Positions 24,127 through 35,474 of a stretch of DNA of 64,000 nt are shown here, piece after piece (position 1 is the stretch's first letter; each line of letters opens with the position of its first letter). Below the pieces are notes generated by a model. The model was given only the letters and a program-made list of their open reading frames with translations, ran no database searches and had not been told where the DNA came from. The stretch is from Desulfobulbaceae bacterium (lineage in GTDB: Bacteria; Desulfobacterota; Desulfobulbia; Desulfobulbales; SURF-16): contig JAHLLM010000001.1 in assembly GCA_020444175.1 (NCBI GenBank), positions 186,001 through 250,000 of the forward strand, in the 5' to 3' direction. The translations under genes and the position numbers were made by a program.

Positions 24127-26523
24127 ATGGAAAAAGAAATGAGCGAGCCTCTAACAAGAAATGAAATGGAAATGATGAATGGTTACTGGCGGGCGGCAAA
24201 TTATCTCTCCGTGGGCCAGATATATCTATACGACAACCCTCTGCTGACAGAGCCCCTGAAGCTTGAGCATATCAAGCCGCGACTTCTCGGGCACTGGGGA
24301 ACGACTCCGGGACTGAACTTTATATATGCCCACCTCAATCGCCTCATCAAACAGCATGATTTGAACATGATCTACCTTGCCGGTCCGGGGCATGGCGGCC
24401 CAGGGGTGGTCGCCAATGTCTATCTTGAGGGAACATACAGCGAAGTCTATCCCGACATCTCCCAGGATGCCGGCGGGATGAAAAAGCTGTTCAAACAGTT
24501 TTCATTCCCCGGCGGCATTCCCAGCCACGTTGCACCGGAGACTCCTGGTTCCATTCATGAGGGTGGCGAACTCGGCTATGCCGTATCACATGCCTATGGC
24601 GCTGTCTTTGACAACCCGGACCTCATCGCGGCCTGCGTCGTGGGCGACGGCGAGGCAGAGACAGGTCCCCTGGCGACCTCCTGGCATTCGAATAAATTTC
24701 TCAATCCGGTACATGACGGTGCGGTCCTGCCTATCCTGCACCTGAACGGGTATAAGATCGCCAACCCCACAATTCTGGCCCGGATCAGCCGTGATGAACT
24801 GGAGAAGCTCTTTGTCGGTTACGGCTATACGCCATATTTTGTGGAGGGATCAGATCCCGAGACCATGCACCAACTCATGGCGGCCACCCTGGACACGATT
24901 ATTGCCGAGATCAAGGCGATCCAGCATGAAGCCCGCAGCAGCGGGATCGCAAAGCGTCCCCGCTGGCCGATGATTATCTTGCAAACACCCAAGGGCTGGA
25001 CAGGACCGAAGGAGGTTGACGGCAAGAAAACCGAAGGTTCCTGGCGTTCCCACCAGGTGCCGCTGGCTGAATTGGCAACCAAGCCTGACCACATAAAACT
25101 CCTTGAAGAATGGATGAAAAGCTATAAGCCTGAAGAACTTTTTGACGACGAAGGCAAGTTGATCCAGGAGCTTCAGGAATTAACCCCCAATGGGCAGCAT
25201 CGGATGGGTGCCAATCTTCATGCCAACGGCGGCCTTCTGCTGAAAAGCCTCAATATGCCGGACTTCCGTGAGTATGCAGTCGAAGTCCCCAAACCTGGAA
25301 AGGTCATTGCTGAAGCTACTCGTATTCTGGGCCGTTTCCTGCGGGATGTGATGAAGCGGAATAAGGAAGCGCGCAATTTCAGGGTATTCGGCCCGGATGA
25401 AACGGCATCAAACCGGCTGGATGCCCTTTTTGAGGTGACCGATCGAACCTGGATGGGAGAGATCAGCTCCGGGGATACAGACACCCATCTTGCAGCCGAT
25501 GGACGGGTCATGGAAATTCTCAGCGAGCATCTCTGCCAGGGCTGGCTTGAAGGGTATCTGCTCACTGGCCGGCACGGATTCTTTTCATGTTATGAAGCGT
25601 TTATCCATATCATCACCTCCATGTTCAACCAGCACGCCAAATGGCTCAAGGTAACGAACAGTGAAATCCCTTGGCGCCGCCCTATTGCATCATTAAATTA
25701 CCTCCTGACTTCGCACGTCTGGAGGCAGGACCACAATGGCTTCAGCCACCAGGATCCCGGCTTCATCGATCATGTGGTGAACAAGAAAGCGGATGTTATC
25801 CGGGTGTACCTGCCGCCCGATGCCAATACGCTTCTCTACGTGGCGGACAAGTGTTTGCGCAGCCGCAATTTTATCAATGTCATTGTCGCCGGCAAGCAGC
25901 CCCAGCAGCAGTGGCTTGACATGGACGCCGCGATAAAGCACTGTACGGCAGGGATCGGTATCTGGGAATGGGCAAGCAATGACAGGGGAAGGGAGCCGGA
26001 TGTGGTGATGGCCTGCGCCGGGGATGTCCCTACCCTGGAAATCCTGGCCGCCGTGCAGCTGCTCAGGCAGCATGAACCGGATCTGAAAATCAGGGTGATC
26101 AACGTGGTTGACCTGATGACGCTGCAACCGTCGGAAGAGCATCCGCACGGCATATCCAACCGGGAGTTCGATGTGCTCTTCACCACCGATAAGCCGATCA
26201 TATTTGCCTATCATGGCTACCCGTGGCTGATTCACCGGCTGACCTATCGCCGCACCAATCACAAGAACCTGCACGTGCGTGGTTATAAGGAAGAAGGGAC
26301 GACTACCACGCCATTCGATATGGCTGTCCGCAACGATCTTGATCGTTTTCACCTGGTGGCGGATGTTATCGACCGGGTGCCTAAACTCGGGGCCATAGCC
26401 GCCTATGCCAAACAAGCCGTGCGCGACAAGCTGATCGAACATAAACAGTACATCAACCGATACGGTCAGGATATGCCGGAGATTCGCGACTGGACCTGGG
26501 ACGCTAATGGTACCGAAGAGTAG
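24127..26523 (+). CDS. xfp: Phosphoketolase (xylulose-5-P/fructose-6-P)
   Basis: 798-aa thiamine-diphosphate enzyme that cleaves xylulose-5-phosphate or fructose-6-phosphate with phosphate into acetyl phosphate plus a sugar phosphate. Family landmarks are present: GPGHGGPG (near residue 87), [19 protein letters not shown] (about 173), HLNGYKI, PKGWTGP, the ending RNDLDRFHL and length about 800. The starts 24127 and 24139 are both possible. No acetate kinase or phosphotransacetylase is adjacent. With the phosphorylase at 37762 and branching enzyme it could turn stored glucan into acetyl phosphate. Confidence 0.93.
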   Translation: MEKEMSEPLTRNEMEMMNGYWRAANYLSVGQIYLYDNPLLTEPLKLEHIKPRLLGHWGTTPGLNFIYAHLNRLIKQHDLNMIYLAGPGHGGPGVVANVYLEGTYSEVYPDISQDAGGMKKLFKQFSFPGGIPSHVAPETPGSIHEGGELGYAVSHAYGAVFDNPDLIAACVVGDGEAETGPLATSWHSNKFLNPVHDGAVLPILHLNGYKIANPTILARISRDELEKLFVGYGYTPYFVEGSDPETMHQLMAATLDTIIAEIKAIQHEARSSGIAKRPRWPMIILQTPKGWTGPKEVDGKKTEGSWRSHQVPLAELATKPDHIKLLEEWMKSYKPEELFDDEGKLIQELQELTPNGQHRMGANLHANGGLLLKSLNMPDFREYAVEVPKPGKVIAEATRILGRFLRDVMKRNKEARNFRVFGPDETASNRLDALFEVTDRTWMGEISSGDTDTHLAADGRVMEILSEHLCQGWLEGYLLTGRHGFFSCYEAFIHIITSMFNQHAKWLKVTNSEIPWRRPIASLNYLLTSHVWRQDHNGFSHQDPGFIDHVVNKKADVIRVYLPPDANTLLYVADKCLRSRNFINVIVAGKQPQQQWLDMDAAIKHCTAGIGIWEWASNDRGREPDVVMACAGDVPTLEILAAVQLLRQHEPDLKIRVINVVDLMTLQPSEEHPHGISNREFDVLFTTDKPIIFAYHGYPWLIHRLTYRRTNHKNLHVRGYKEEGTTTTPFDMAVRNDLDRFHLVADVIDRVPKLGAIAAYAKQAVRDKLIEHKQYINRYGQDMPEIRDWTWDANGTEE

Positions 26524-26561
26524 GAATGTGATACAGGAGATAACCTCTCAAGAAGTCAGCC

Positions 26562-26663
26562 ATGAATAAACATCTGCAGGAAATATGGCTTATTCGCCAC
26601 GGAGAAACGGCATGGTCGGCAGCGTGGCGTCACACAGGCAGGACTGATATTCCCCAACGATAA
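26562..26663 (+). pseudogene. Phosphoglycerate-mutase (histidine phosphatase) 5' fragment
   Basis: Starts MNKHLQEIWLIRHGETAWSA and ends TGRTDIPQR then TAA after 33 codons. IRHGET is the catalytic histidine motif, and TGRTDIPL normally continues to a 200-residue domain, so the gene is truncated. ATACAGGAGATAACC lies upstream. It lies 38 bp after xfp and may once have been in its operon. Confidence 0.75.
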
Positions 26664-26810
26664 ATAACGTATGTAATACCTGCTCAAAATTCTAAACAGC
26701 ATCATAAATAAGGTGAGGACAATCTCATAATTATTAAAAAAAGTGGATATAGAGAACGCACACAAAACGGGCTGCTGAACGACCGGGATACCGAGTTACT
26801 GCGCTCGGAG

Positions 26811-29800
26811 TTGTTCAGTCTCGAACAACTGAAACGCCACGCGCTCACGCTGACAGACCGGCATAGAATCGATGAGCATCCGGGACCGGACAAATTGCTG
26901 CCACGACTGGCTGACAATGAACGCGTCCTGCTGGCGGCCTATGACGTTGTTACAGCCGCAGCCACGCCGGGACAACGAATCGTGCCTGCCGAGGCCTGGC
27001 TGCTCGACAATTTCTACCTCATAGAACAGCAGATCGCCCTGGCGCGTCGGCATCTGCCGCGCGGTTACAGCCGACAGTTGCCGCGACTGCTTGACGGACA
27101 TTCAGCCGGATTTCCCCGCATTTACGACCTGGCGCTTGAGTTAATCTCGCACATGGACGGTCGTGTCGACAGCGACAACGCCACCCAGTTTCTGACCTCT
27201 TACCAGACTGTTGCGCCTTTACAACTGGGAGAATTGTGGGCATTTCCGATCATGCTGCAATTGGCCCTGCTTGAAAACCTGCGACGCGTCGGGTTACGTA
27301 TCGCTCATCGACGCGAGGAACTGGATGCGGCCATCACCTGGGCAGACCGTATGCTCACCTCAGCCGAAAGGGATCCAAAACAGCTTATTCAGTTGCTCGC
27401 CGAGTTTGCCAATGCCGATGTGCCTCTGACTGCCCCGTTTGTGGAGGAATTTTACGCAAGACTTCAGGCTCAGGGACCCGCTATGGCCTTCGTTCAAACC
27501 TGGGTCGAACAAAAGCTCCTCGAACAAGGGGTGTCCGCAACGCAGTTGTTGGCGGCGGCTGCCCGAACATCCGCCACTAACCAGATCTCCATCGCCAACA
27601 GTATCGGCAGTCTGCGTTTCATAGGCGCAATGGACTGGAGAAATTTCGTTGAGTCGCTCAGTCTCGTCGAACAGACATTACGCAAAGACCCGACAGGAAT
27701 GTATGCCGGCCAGGATTTCGCTACCCGCGACCGCTGCCGGCATGTTATCGAAGACGTGGCAAGGAACAGTCCGTGCACTGAATTGACGGTGTCGAGCGAA
27801 GCTATTGCCCTGGCTCAGATAGGTGCCGAGCAATCAGGTGCTGATAATCGCAGAGCCCATGTTGGATACTACCTTATTGATCAAGGGAGGCTGTTACTGG
27901 AACAAAAGGTCAGCTGCCGTTTGCCGTGGAAATTGAAAGTCTGCCGTCTGAGCAGACGTTTTCGCCTGTCCCTGTACCTCGGCCCCATTCTGCTCTTCAC
28001 CCTCCTTTCGACATTGTTCGTGCTTTTTTCTTTCAACGGTTTCAGACTGGGTGACTGGCGGTCCTGGTTTTTCACGATCACCTGCATTATCAGCCTGTCG
28101 GCACTGACCGTACCGCTGGTGAACCTTTTCGTCACGCTCTTCTTATCGCCTCGCGCCTTACCACGCCTTGATTTTTCGCAAGGAATTCCATCCGCTCACC
28201 GCACCATGGTGATTGTTCCCACCCTGCTCAGCAAGCCCCAGGAGATTGATGCTCTTCTCGAAGCCCTGGAAATCCGCTATCTCGGTAATCGCGATCCTCA
28301 TTTGTTTTTTGCCTTGCTGACGGATTTTCCTGACGCGACCGAACAAACCCTGCCGGACGATGAGGCGTTGCTTGCCTATGCGCGGGCTGCAGTCCAGGTC
28401 CTCAACGAGACCTACCGCGAAGACCGCCCGTGCATCTTCTACCTGTTTCACCGACCTCGCGTCTGGAATGCATACGAACAGCTTTGGATGGGATATGAAC
28501 GAAAACGCGGCAAACTGGAACAGTTCAATTCCCTGCTCAGGGGGGGTGATCAAACTGCTTTCTCGGAGATTGTCGGCGATGTATCCATCCTTCCTTCAAT
28601 CAAGTACGTCATCACTCTGGATACCGACACGCAACTTCCCCGCGACACGGCACGCACACTTATAGGCAACATCGCCCACCCTCTCAATCGACCGGTGTAC
28701 GATGCCGACAAAGGACGCATTGTCCAAGGCTACGCGATTCTGCAGCCACGCACCTCAATCAGTCTGACCAGTGCCGGGCAGTCACGGTTTACGAAACTGT
28801 TTGCCGGTGAGGCGGGCATTGATCCCTACACCCGCGAGGTATCGGATGTTTACCAGGATATTTTCGGAGAGGGGTCGTTCATCGGCAAGGGCATCTACGA
28901 TGTGGACGCTTTTCGTCAGGCAGTGAATGGACGCTTCCCGGAAAATCTCATCCTGAGTCATGATCTGCTGGAAAGCGGCTATGCCCGTTCCGCATTGGTG
29001 ACGGATGTCGATCTTATCGAAGAACATCCGGCCAGTTACGCCATAGAGGCCAGCCGGCGACATCGATGGATACGGGGCGACTGGCAGCTTGCCGGCTGGC
29101 TGTTGCCGACTGTCCCCGGGCCATCCGGCTCAAATGGATCTAAGTCGAAAAGACAGCCTAACCCCCTGTCAGCCTTGGCGGTGTGGAAAATTTTTGACAA
29201 CCTTCGCCGCAGCCTTGTACCCCCAGCGCTGTTTGCCTTGCTGGCAGGTGGATGGCTCTTTGGTTCTCAATCAGCATGGTTCTGGACCATGTTGGTCGCG
29301 GCGGTGATGCTCTTGCCCACCTTGCTGGGAACCATGATCGAGCTCATCCGTAAACCTGAAGACCGTGCGTGGCTGGTGCACTTGACCCTGACAGGTAAAT
29401 TCGTGGACCGCCCCATAATGCTCGCACTGTTGACCTTGGTCCTTTTGCCTTACGACACCTTGATTTGCCTGGATGCGATTCTGCGCTCGGGTGTGCGGAT
29501 GCTGTTCACCCGCCGCGGATTGTTGCTCTGGCATATGCGCTCCTACGCTCACCGCAACGCGCGCCGTACGTTGGTCGATTTTTTTAAGGAGATGTGGATC
29601 GCGCCTTTTCTGGCGCTGATGCTGGCCTTGGTATTAACGGGTAGCCGGTCGGGAGAAATATCCTTCTGGGCACCCGTCTTATTACTCTGGCTGGTGTCGC
29701 CGGTGGTCGGCTGGAGAATCAGCATGCCTCTTTTATCTCCAGCACCGGACTTGACCATTGAGCAAAGGATATTCCTACGGACATCGGCCCGGCGAACGTG

Positions 29801-32800
29801 GCGCTATTTTGCCGATTTCGTAGGGCCACAGGACAACTGGTTGCCGCCCGATAACATCCAGGAATATCCAGCGCCGACCATCGCTTCGCGCACCTCGCCT
29901 ACGAACATGGGCATGTCCCTGCTGGCCAACATGGCTGCCTATGATTTTGGCTACATTCCCGCCGGAGAAGTCCTCCGGCTTGTCGGGAACACACTGGCCT
30001 CCATGGAAAAACTGGAACGCTATCGCGGCCATTTTTACAACTGGTATGATACCCGTACGCAGAAACCGCTTTCCCCGCAATACATCTCTTCGGTGGACAG
30101 CGGCAATCTGGCTGGCAGCCTGCTCACCCTGCAGGCGGGACTGATCGAGTTGAAAGATCAACCAGTGCTGTCAGCAAAGGCATTTCAAGGGTTACAGGAC
30201 ACATTGCAGGTTCTTACTGACCACCTGCCCTCGCCGCACCCCACTGATCTTGCCAAGAAAATCGAGTTCCTGCAGAACACACTGCACTTACAAAGCCTGA
30301 ACGGGCATCCACAGACACTGGCTGCTGCTGAAATCCTACTTGATGAGATCCATCGCAGTATTGACGGGACTTTGGTTACCTTGTTGCCGACAGATATCGA
30401 TATCGATGGCGAACTCCACTACTGGGCGCAGGCATTCGATCAACAATTCCGCATACTTCGGGATGACCTGAAATCCCTGGTTCCGGAACCCCACCTAGTC
30501 AACACCATTCCAACCCTTAGGGAATTGGCTAAAGGAAGCGCCGTTGGCACTAAAAAGCCCCCTTCCGCCGGCCATGGGGAAGCAGAATCACGTTACAACG
30601 CCGCGATGAAGCGACTCAGAATCATCGACTATCTGGTGCGCCGTTGCCACGAACTTGCGGTGATGGATTTTGAATTTCTCTACGATACATCCCGTGGCTT
30701 GCTGACCATAGGCTACGACGTGGGCGAACGACGCCGCGATCCGTCCTGTTACGACCTGCTGGCGTCAGAAGCGCGCCTGGCCAGCTTTCTTCTCATCGCC
30801 AAGGGCCAGGTACCGCAGAAGCATTGGTTTTTACTCGGTCGCCTGTTGACAAGTCATGGCGGCGACGTGAGTTTGATTTCCTGGAGTGGCTCGATGTTTG
30901 AATACCTCATGCCGCGTTTGATAATACCGAGTTTCGAGAATACCTTGCTGGATCAAACCTGCAAGGCCGCAGTATCACGGCAAATAGAATACGGCCGCCA
31001 ACGTGCTGTACCCTGGGGTATTTCAGAATCGTGCTATAACGCCACCGATATGCATCAGGTCTATCAATATCGTGCCTTCGGCGTGCCCGGACTTGGACTC
31101 AAACGTGGACTGGCAGATGATCTGGTCATCGCTCCCTACGCCAGTGCCCTGTCCCTGACAGTGATGCCGAGGGAAGCGTGTCGTAACTTACAGCGGCTTG
31201 CAGCCCATGGTTTCCAAGGCGCCTATGGCTTCTACGAGGCAATCGATTACACGCCTTCACGCGTACAGCGGGGTAAAAATCACGCCATCGTCCACGCATT
31301 CATGGCCCATCATCAAGGCATGAGCCTTTTAGCCTTTGCCCATGTATTGCTTAACCGGCCGATGCAACGTCGTTTCATGTCCGACCCTCTAGTACAAGCG
31401 ACTCAGTTGCTGCTGCAGGAGCGCATTCCGAAGATGGGAGCTACATTGCACCCCCATGCTGCTGAAGTGAGCGCCGCGGCACGTCCACCATCCTCGGAAG
31501 CAGCCGCGACCATGCGCGTATTTCCCAACCCCAACATACCGATACCCGAAGTCCATCTGCTCTCGAACGGCAGGTACCACGTCATGGCGACCAATGGCGG
31601 AGGAGGATACAGTCGCTGCCGCAACCTGGCCATCACACGCTGGCGTGAGGATGCCACTTCCGATTGCTGGGGCACTTTTATTTACCTGCGTGACCGCAAT
31701 ACAGGGCAATATTGGTCAACCGCCTATCAACCGACACTACGCAAGGCCGATCACTACGAGGCAATCTTTGTGCAGGCCCGCGCTGAATACCGCCGCCGCG
31801 ATGAGGGCATCGAAACGCATACCGAGATCAGCGTTTCACAGGAAGACGACGTCGAAATTCGCAGGGTCACGCTCACCAACCTGTCTTCCCGTCAACGTCA
31901 TATCGAGATCACGAGTTACGCAGAGGTCGTTTTAGCGCCGCTCAATGCCGACCTGGCCCATCGCTCCTTCAGCAATCTGTTTGTGCAAACTGAAATTCTT
32001 GCCGATCGACAGGCGATTTTGTGTACCCGACGACGCCGCACACCAGGAGAGCCGGTGGTGTGGATGTTTCACCTGCTGGCTACACCAGGTCTCCCTGCAG
32101 GAGACCTGTCGTACGAGACTGACCGCGGCAAATTCATCGGTCGAGGCCGAACAGCGGCAAACCCTGTTGTCCTGGATAGCGCCGGCCCGTCGACGTTGTC
32201 GAACACTGATGGCTCAGTGCTTGATCCCATCGTGTCGATCCAGCGCACCATCAGTCTGCTCCCTGACCAATCGGCAACCGTGCAGATCATTTCCGGTATT
32301 GCAGACACCCGTGAAGCAGCCTTGACTGTACTTGAAAAGTATTGTGACCGTCACTTCGTGGAGCGTGCCTTTGAAATGGCATGGTTCCAAAGCCAGGAGG
32401 TGTTGCACCATCTGAACGCAACCGAAGCCGATGCGCAACTCTATGGCCGTCTGGCTAACTCAGTTATTTACAGTAATCCCCTGCGTCGTTCTGCGCCCAG
32501 TGTCATTGCCCGCAACGAGTTGGGGCAGTCCGGGCTTTGGCGTTTTGCCGTCTCGGGAGATCTACCGATCATCCTAATACGAATAGGCGACCTGAACCGC
32601 ATCGACCTGGTAAAACAGGTGCTGCAAGCCCATGCCTATTGGCGGATGAAAGGCCTGATTGCTGATCTGATCATCGTCAACGAGGATTTTTCGGGTTACC
32701 GAGCAGTCCTGCACGACCAGATCATGGGGCTTATCAACGCCGGACCGGAAGCACATATCATCGACAAACCGGGTGGGGTCTTCGTTCGTCGCGCTGAAGA

Positions 32801-35474
32801 GCTTTCCGAGGAGGACCGGGTCTTGTTCCAGACTGTCGCCCGCCTCATTTTCACCGATAATGCAGAGACATTGATTGAGCAGGTAGACCGTCGGGTATCG
32901 TCAGCTCGTGTGTCGGACCGTTTCAAGCCACTACGGAAGCCGACAATTGAGCCGGTACATCCACTGTCACCTCGCGAACGCATTTTCTGCAACGGCCTGG
33001 GTGGCTTCACCCCGGACGGACGCGAATACGTCGTCACCCTTGAGCCTGGCCAGAACACACCTGCGCCATGGGTTAATGTCATCGCCAGTCCGCATATAGG
33101 CACTGTCATCAGCGAGAGCGGCAGCGCCTATACCTGGGTGGAAAACGCCCATGAGTTCCGGCTGACCACCTGGCACAATGACCCTCTGAGCGACAGCAGC
33201 GGCGAAGCGCTCTACATCCGCGACGAGGAAACAGGCGAATTCTGGTCGCCGACGCCTTTGCCCGCCCGCGGCAGGTCAGGGTATGTGTGCCGGCACGGGT
33301 TTGGCTACAGTGTGTTCGAGCATTATGAAGCCGGCATCTCCTCGGAACTGCATACCTACGTCGCAATGGACGCACCAGTAAAGTTCGCGGTAGTGAAAGT
33401 ACGTAACCATTCAGGACGACCGCGCAAATTGTCCTTAACCGGATATTGGGAGCTGGTGCTCGGTGAATGGCGCCATGACAATCTGATGCACATTGTTACT
33501 GAAACAGATCTGCACAGTGGGGCGCTGTTTGCCCGCAATGCTTACGGTCGGGAATGCGCCGATCGAGTTGTCTTTGCCCAAGTCAGTGAACAGGAGCGGA
33601 CGGTAAGCGGAAACCGTACGGGGTTCATTGGCCGCAACGGTTCACTGGCAAGCCCGGCAGCTATGCGCCGCAAGCAGTTATCGGGCAGGACAGGTGCCGG
33701 CTTTGATCCATGCGCTGCCCTACAGACCCAGTTCACACTAACTGACGGCCAGGAGCGCGAGATCGTCTTTATATTCGGAGCGGCCCGCAACACTGACGAA
33801 GCGCAGAATTTCATCCTTCGATTCGGCGGATCGGGTGGCGCACGGCAGGCATTGGAAACAGTGTGGGAACACTGGAATCGTACTCTAGGTGCCGTTCATG
33901 TGGAGACTCCCGATTCAGCCTTGAACGTATTAGCCAACGGCTGGTTGATTTACCAGACATTATCCTGCAGGTTCTGGGGCCGCAGTGGATATTATCAGTC
34001 AGGAGGGGCGTACGGTTTCCGCGATCAGTTGCAGGACACCATGGCACTGATCCATGCGACACCTTGGCTCGCCCGCGAACAGTTGATCCGCTCTGCCGGG
34101 CGTCAATTCCTCCAGGGTGACGTGCAACACTGGTGGCATCCCCCCAACGGACAAGGGGTGCGCACCCATTTTTCCGATGATTATCTGTGGCTGCCATATG
34201 CCACCTGTCGTTATGTGCTGGCGACCGGTGACACCGGTGTCCTCGACGAGTCAATACATTTCCTGGAAGGCCGCGAGTTGAATCCGGAAGAAGAGGCGTT
34301 CTACGACCATCCGCAACGTTCATCTGAATCGGCAAGCCTTTATGAGCACTGCGTGCGTTCAATCAAACATGGTTTACGCTTTGGCGAACATCAATTACCG
34401 CTGATGGGTTGTGGGGACTGGAACGATGGCATGAATCTCGTCGGCAGTGACGGCAAGGGCGAGAGTGTTTGGCTGGCATGGTTCCTGTACGAGAACCTTC
34501 GACTGTTTGCAGACCTGGCTCGAGGTAAAGATGACCAGGCTTTTTCTGAATTTTGTACCGAACAGGCTGAGCTGCTGCGCAGTAATATTGAAGCCAATGC
34601 CTGGGACGGTAATTGGTATCGGCGTGCCTGGTTCGATGATGGCACTCCCTTGGGTTCGTCCGCCAATGACGAATGCCAAATCGATTCCATCAGCCAGAGT
34701 TGGGCTGTTATTTCAGGCGGCGGAGATTCCGTGCGAGCCCGTCAGGCGATGACCGCAGTGGACAAACGCCTTGTGCGCTCCGATGATCAGTTAATTAAAC
34801 TGCTTGACCCACCCTTCGACAAATCAGACCTTGAACCAGGCTACATCAAGGGGTATGTTCCAGGCGTCCGCGAGAACGGCGGCCAGTATACCCATGCCGC
34901 AATTTGGGCCGCGACAGCGTTTGCCATGATTGGAGACAAAGAACGGGCGTGGGAATTATTCGCCATGCTCAATCCCGTCAATCACGGCAGTCAATCTGAG
35001 GATATCGAACGCTATAAAGTCGAACCCTACGTCATGTGCGCGGATATTTACGCTGCCCCGCCTCACACCGGCAGGGGCGGTTGGACCTGGTACACAGGAG
35101 CGGCAGGCTGGATGTATCGGCTGACGGTGGAAACTCTGCTTGGCCTGCAACTGGAAGTGGACCACCTGCGCATTACACCATGTATACCGGCCCATTGGGA
35201 GTCATACAAAATTCACTACCGTTATCGTGAAACCGTTTATCATATTACGGTCAAAGTAGACGGAGAAAAATCGGCTTATGATGTTCACGTGACAGTGGAC
35301 GGTGTGATGATAAATGAAACCAGCAAAGATGAGACAGGTCGACTACAAGGCATGATTCCACTGGTTGACGACCGCCGGGAGCACCACGTCGAAATGACTA
35401 TGGTCGGACAGAGAATCAATAGCGAGTATATCGTTCACAATCCATCTCAAACTCCGCGACGAGTTCCGGGGTAA
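26811..35474 (+). CDS. ndvB: Cyclic beta-1,2-glucan synthase (NdvB/Cgs-like)
   Basis: At least 2887 aa, the length of NdvB/Cgs. In order: an N-terminal region, two or more membrane helices (about 380-440), a GT84 domain with DxD at 604-606 and the RRHRWIRGDW motif near 750, more helices (about 800-980), a glycoamylase-like region, a GH94-like beta-sandwich, and a phosphorylase-type barrel with the DWNDGMN motif (Asp 2539). The enzyme starts, elongates and cyclises periplasmic glucan. TTG 26811 is used here, but the frame is open from 26712, where AGGTGAGG could serve a rare ATA/ATT or CTG start. It overlaps the AAA gene tail-to-tail by 59 bp. Confidence 0.9.
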   Translation: MFSLEQLKRHALTLTDRHRIDEHPGPDKLLPRLADNERVLLAAYDVVTAAATPGQRIVPAEAWLLDNFYLIEQQIALARRHLPRGYSRQLPRLLDGHSAGFPRIYDLALELISHMDGRVDSDNATQFLTSYQTVAPLQLGELWAFPIMLQLALLENLRRVGLRIAHRREELDAAITWADRMLTSAERDPKQLIQLLAEFANADVPLTAPFVEEFYARLQAQGPAMAFVQTWVEQKLLEQGVSATQLLAAAARTSATNQISIANSIGSLRFIGAMDWRNFVESLSLVEQTLRKDPTGMYAGQDFATRDRCRHVIEDVARNSPCTELTVSSEAIALAQIGAEQSGADNRRAHVGYYLIDQGRLLLEQKVSCRLPWKLKVCRLSRRFRLSLYLGPILLFTLLSTLFVLFSFNGFRLGDWRSWFFTITCIISLSALTVPLVNLFVTLFLSPRALPRLDFSQGIPSAHRTMVIVPTLLSKPQEIDALLEALEIRYLGNRDPHLFFALLTDFPDATEQTLPDDEALLAYARAAVQVLNETYREDRPCIFYLFHRPRVWNAYEQLWMGYERKRGKLEQFNSLLRGGDQTAFSEIVGDVSILPSIKYVITLDTDTQLPRDTARTLIGNIAHPLNRPVYDADKGRIVQGYAILQPRTSISLTSAGQSRFTKLFAGEAGIDPYTREVSDVYQDIFGEGSFIGKGIYDVDAFRQAVNGRFPENLILSHDLLESGYARSALVTDVDLIEEHPASYAIEASRRHRWIRGDWQLAGWLLPTVPGPSGSNGSKSKRQPNPLSALAVWKIFDNLRRSLVPPALFALLAGGWLFGSQSAWFWTMLVAAVMLLPTLLGTMIELIRKPEDRAWLVHLTLTGKFVDRPIMLALLTLVLLPYDTLICLDAILRSGVRMLFTRRGLLLWHMRSYAHRNARRTLVDFFKEMWIAPFLALMLALVLTGSRSGEISFWAPVLLLWLVSPVVGWRISMPLLSPAPDLTIEQRIFLRTSARRTWRYFADFVGPQDNWLPPDNIQEYPAPTIASRTSPTNMGMSLLANMAAYDFGYIPAGEVLRLVGNTLASMEKLERYRGHFYNWYDTRTQKPLSPQYISSVDSGNLAGSLLTLQAGLIELKDQPVLSAKAFQGLQDTLQVLTDHLPSPHPTDLAKKIEFLQNTLHLQSLNGHPQTLAAAEILLDEIHRSIDGTLVTLLPTDIDIDGELHYWAQAFDQQFRILRDDLKSLVPEPHLVNTIPTLRELAKGSAVGTKKPPSAGHGEAESRYNAAMKRLRIIDYLVRRCHELAVMDFEFLYDTSRGLLTIGYDVGERRRDPSCYDLLASEARLASFLLIAKGQVPQKHWFLLGRLLTSHGGDVSLISWSGSMFEYLMPRLIIPSFENTLLDQTCKAAVSRQIEYGRQRAVPWGISESCYNATDMHQVYQYRAFGVPGLGLKRGLADDLVIAPYASALSLTVMPREACRNLQRLAAHGFQGAYGFYEAIDYTPSRVQRGKNHAIVHAFMAHHQGMSLLAFAHVLLNRPMQRRFMSDPLVQATQLLLQERIPKMGATLHPHAAEVSAAARPPSSEAAATMRVFPNPNIPIPEVHLLSNGRYHVMATNGGGGYSRCRNLAITRWREDATSDCWGTFIYLRDRNTGQYWSTAYQPTLRKADHYEAIFVQARAEYRRRDEGIETHTEISVSQEDDVEIRRVTLTNLSSRQRHIEITSYAEVVLAPLNADLAHRSFSNLFVQTEILADRQAILCTRRRRTPGEPVVWMFHLLATPGLPAGDLSYETDRGKFIGRGRTAANPVVLDSAGPSTLSNTDGSVLDPIVSIQRTISLLPDQSATVQIISGIADTREAALTVLEKYCDRHFVERAFEMAWFQSQEVLHHLNATEADAQLYGRLANSVIYSNPLRRSAPSVIARNELGQSGLWRFAVSGDLPIILIRIGDLNRIDLVKQVLQAHAYWRMKGLIADLIIVNEDFSGYRAVLHDQIMGLINAGPEAHIIDKPGGVFVRRAEELSEEDRVLFQTVARLIFTDNAETLIEQVDRRVSSARVSDRFKPLRKPTIEPVHPLSPRERIFCNGLGGFTPDGREYVVTLEPGQNTPAPWVNVIASPHIGTVISESGSAYTWVENAHEFRLTTWHNDPLSDSSGEALYIRDEETGEFWSPTPLPARGRSGYVCRHGFGYSVFEHYEAGISSELHTYVAMDAPVKFAVVKVRNHSGRPRKLSLTGYWELVLGEWRHDNLMHIVTETDLHSGALFARNAYGRECADRVVFAQVSEQERTVSGNRTGFIGRNGSLASPAAMRRKQLSGRTGAGFDPCAALQTQFTLTDGQEREIVFIFGAARNTDEAQNFILRFGGSGGARQALETVWEHWNRTLGAVHVETPDSALNVLANGWLIYQTLSCRFWGRSGYYQSGGAYGFRDQLQDTMALIHATPWLAREQLIRSAGRQFLQGDVQHWWHPPNGQGVRTHFSDDYLWLPYATCRYVLATGDTGVLDESIHFLEGRELNPEEEAFYDHPQRSSESASLYEHCVRSIKHGLRFGEHQLPLMGCGDWNDGMNLVGSDGKGESVWLAWFLYENLRLFADLARGKDDQAFSEFCTEQAELLRSNIEANAWDGNWYRRAWFDDGTPLGSSANDECQIDSISQSWAVISGGGDSVRARQAMTAVDKRLVRSDDQLIKLLDPPFDKSDLEPGYIKGYVPGVRENGGQYTHAAIWAATAFAMIGDKERAWELFAMLNPVNHGSQSEDIERYKVEPYVMCADIYAAPPHTGRGGWTWYTGAAGWMYRLTVETLLGLQLEVDHLRITPCIPAHWESYKIHYRYRETVYHITVKVDGEKSAYDVHVTVDGVMINETSKDETGRLQGMIPLVDDRREHHVEMTMVGQRINSEYIVHNPSQTPRRVPG

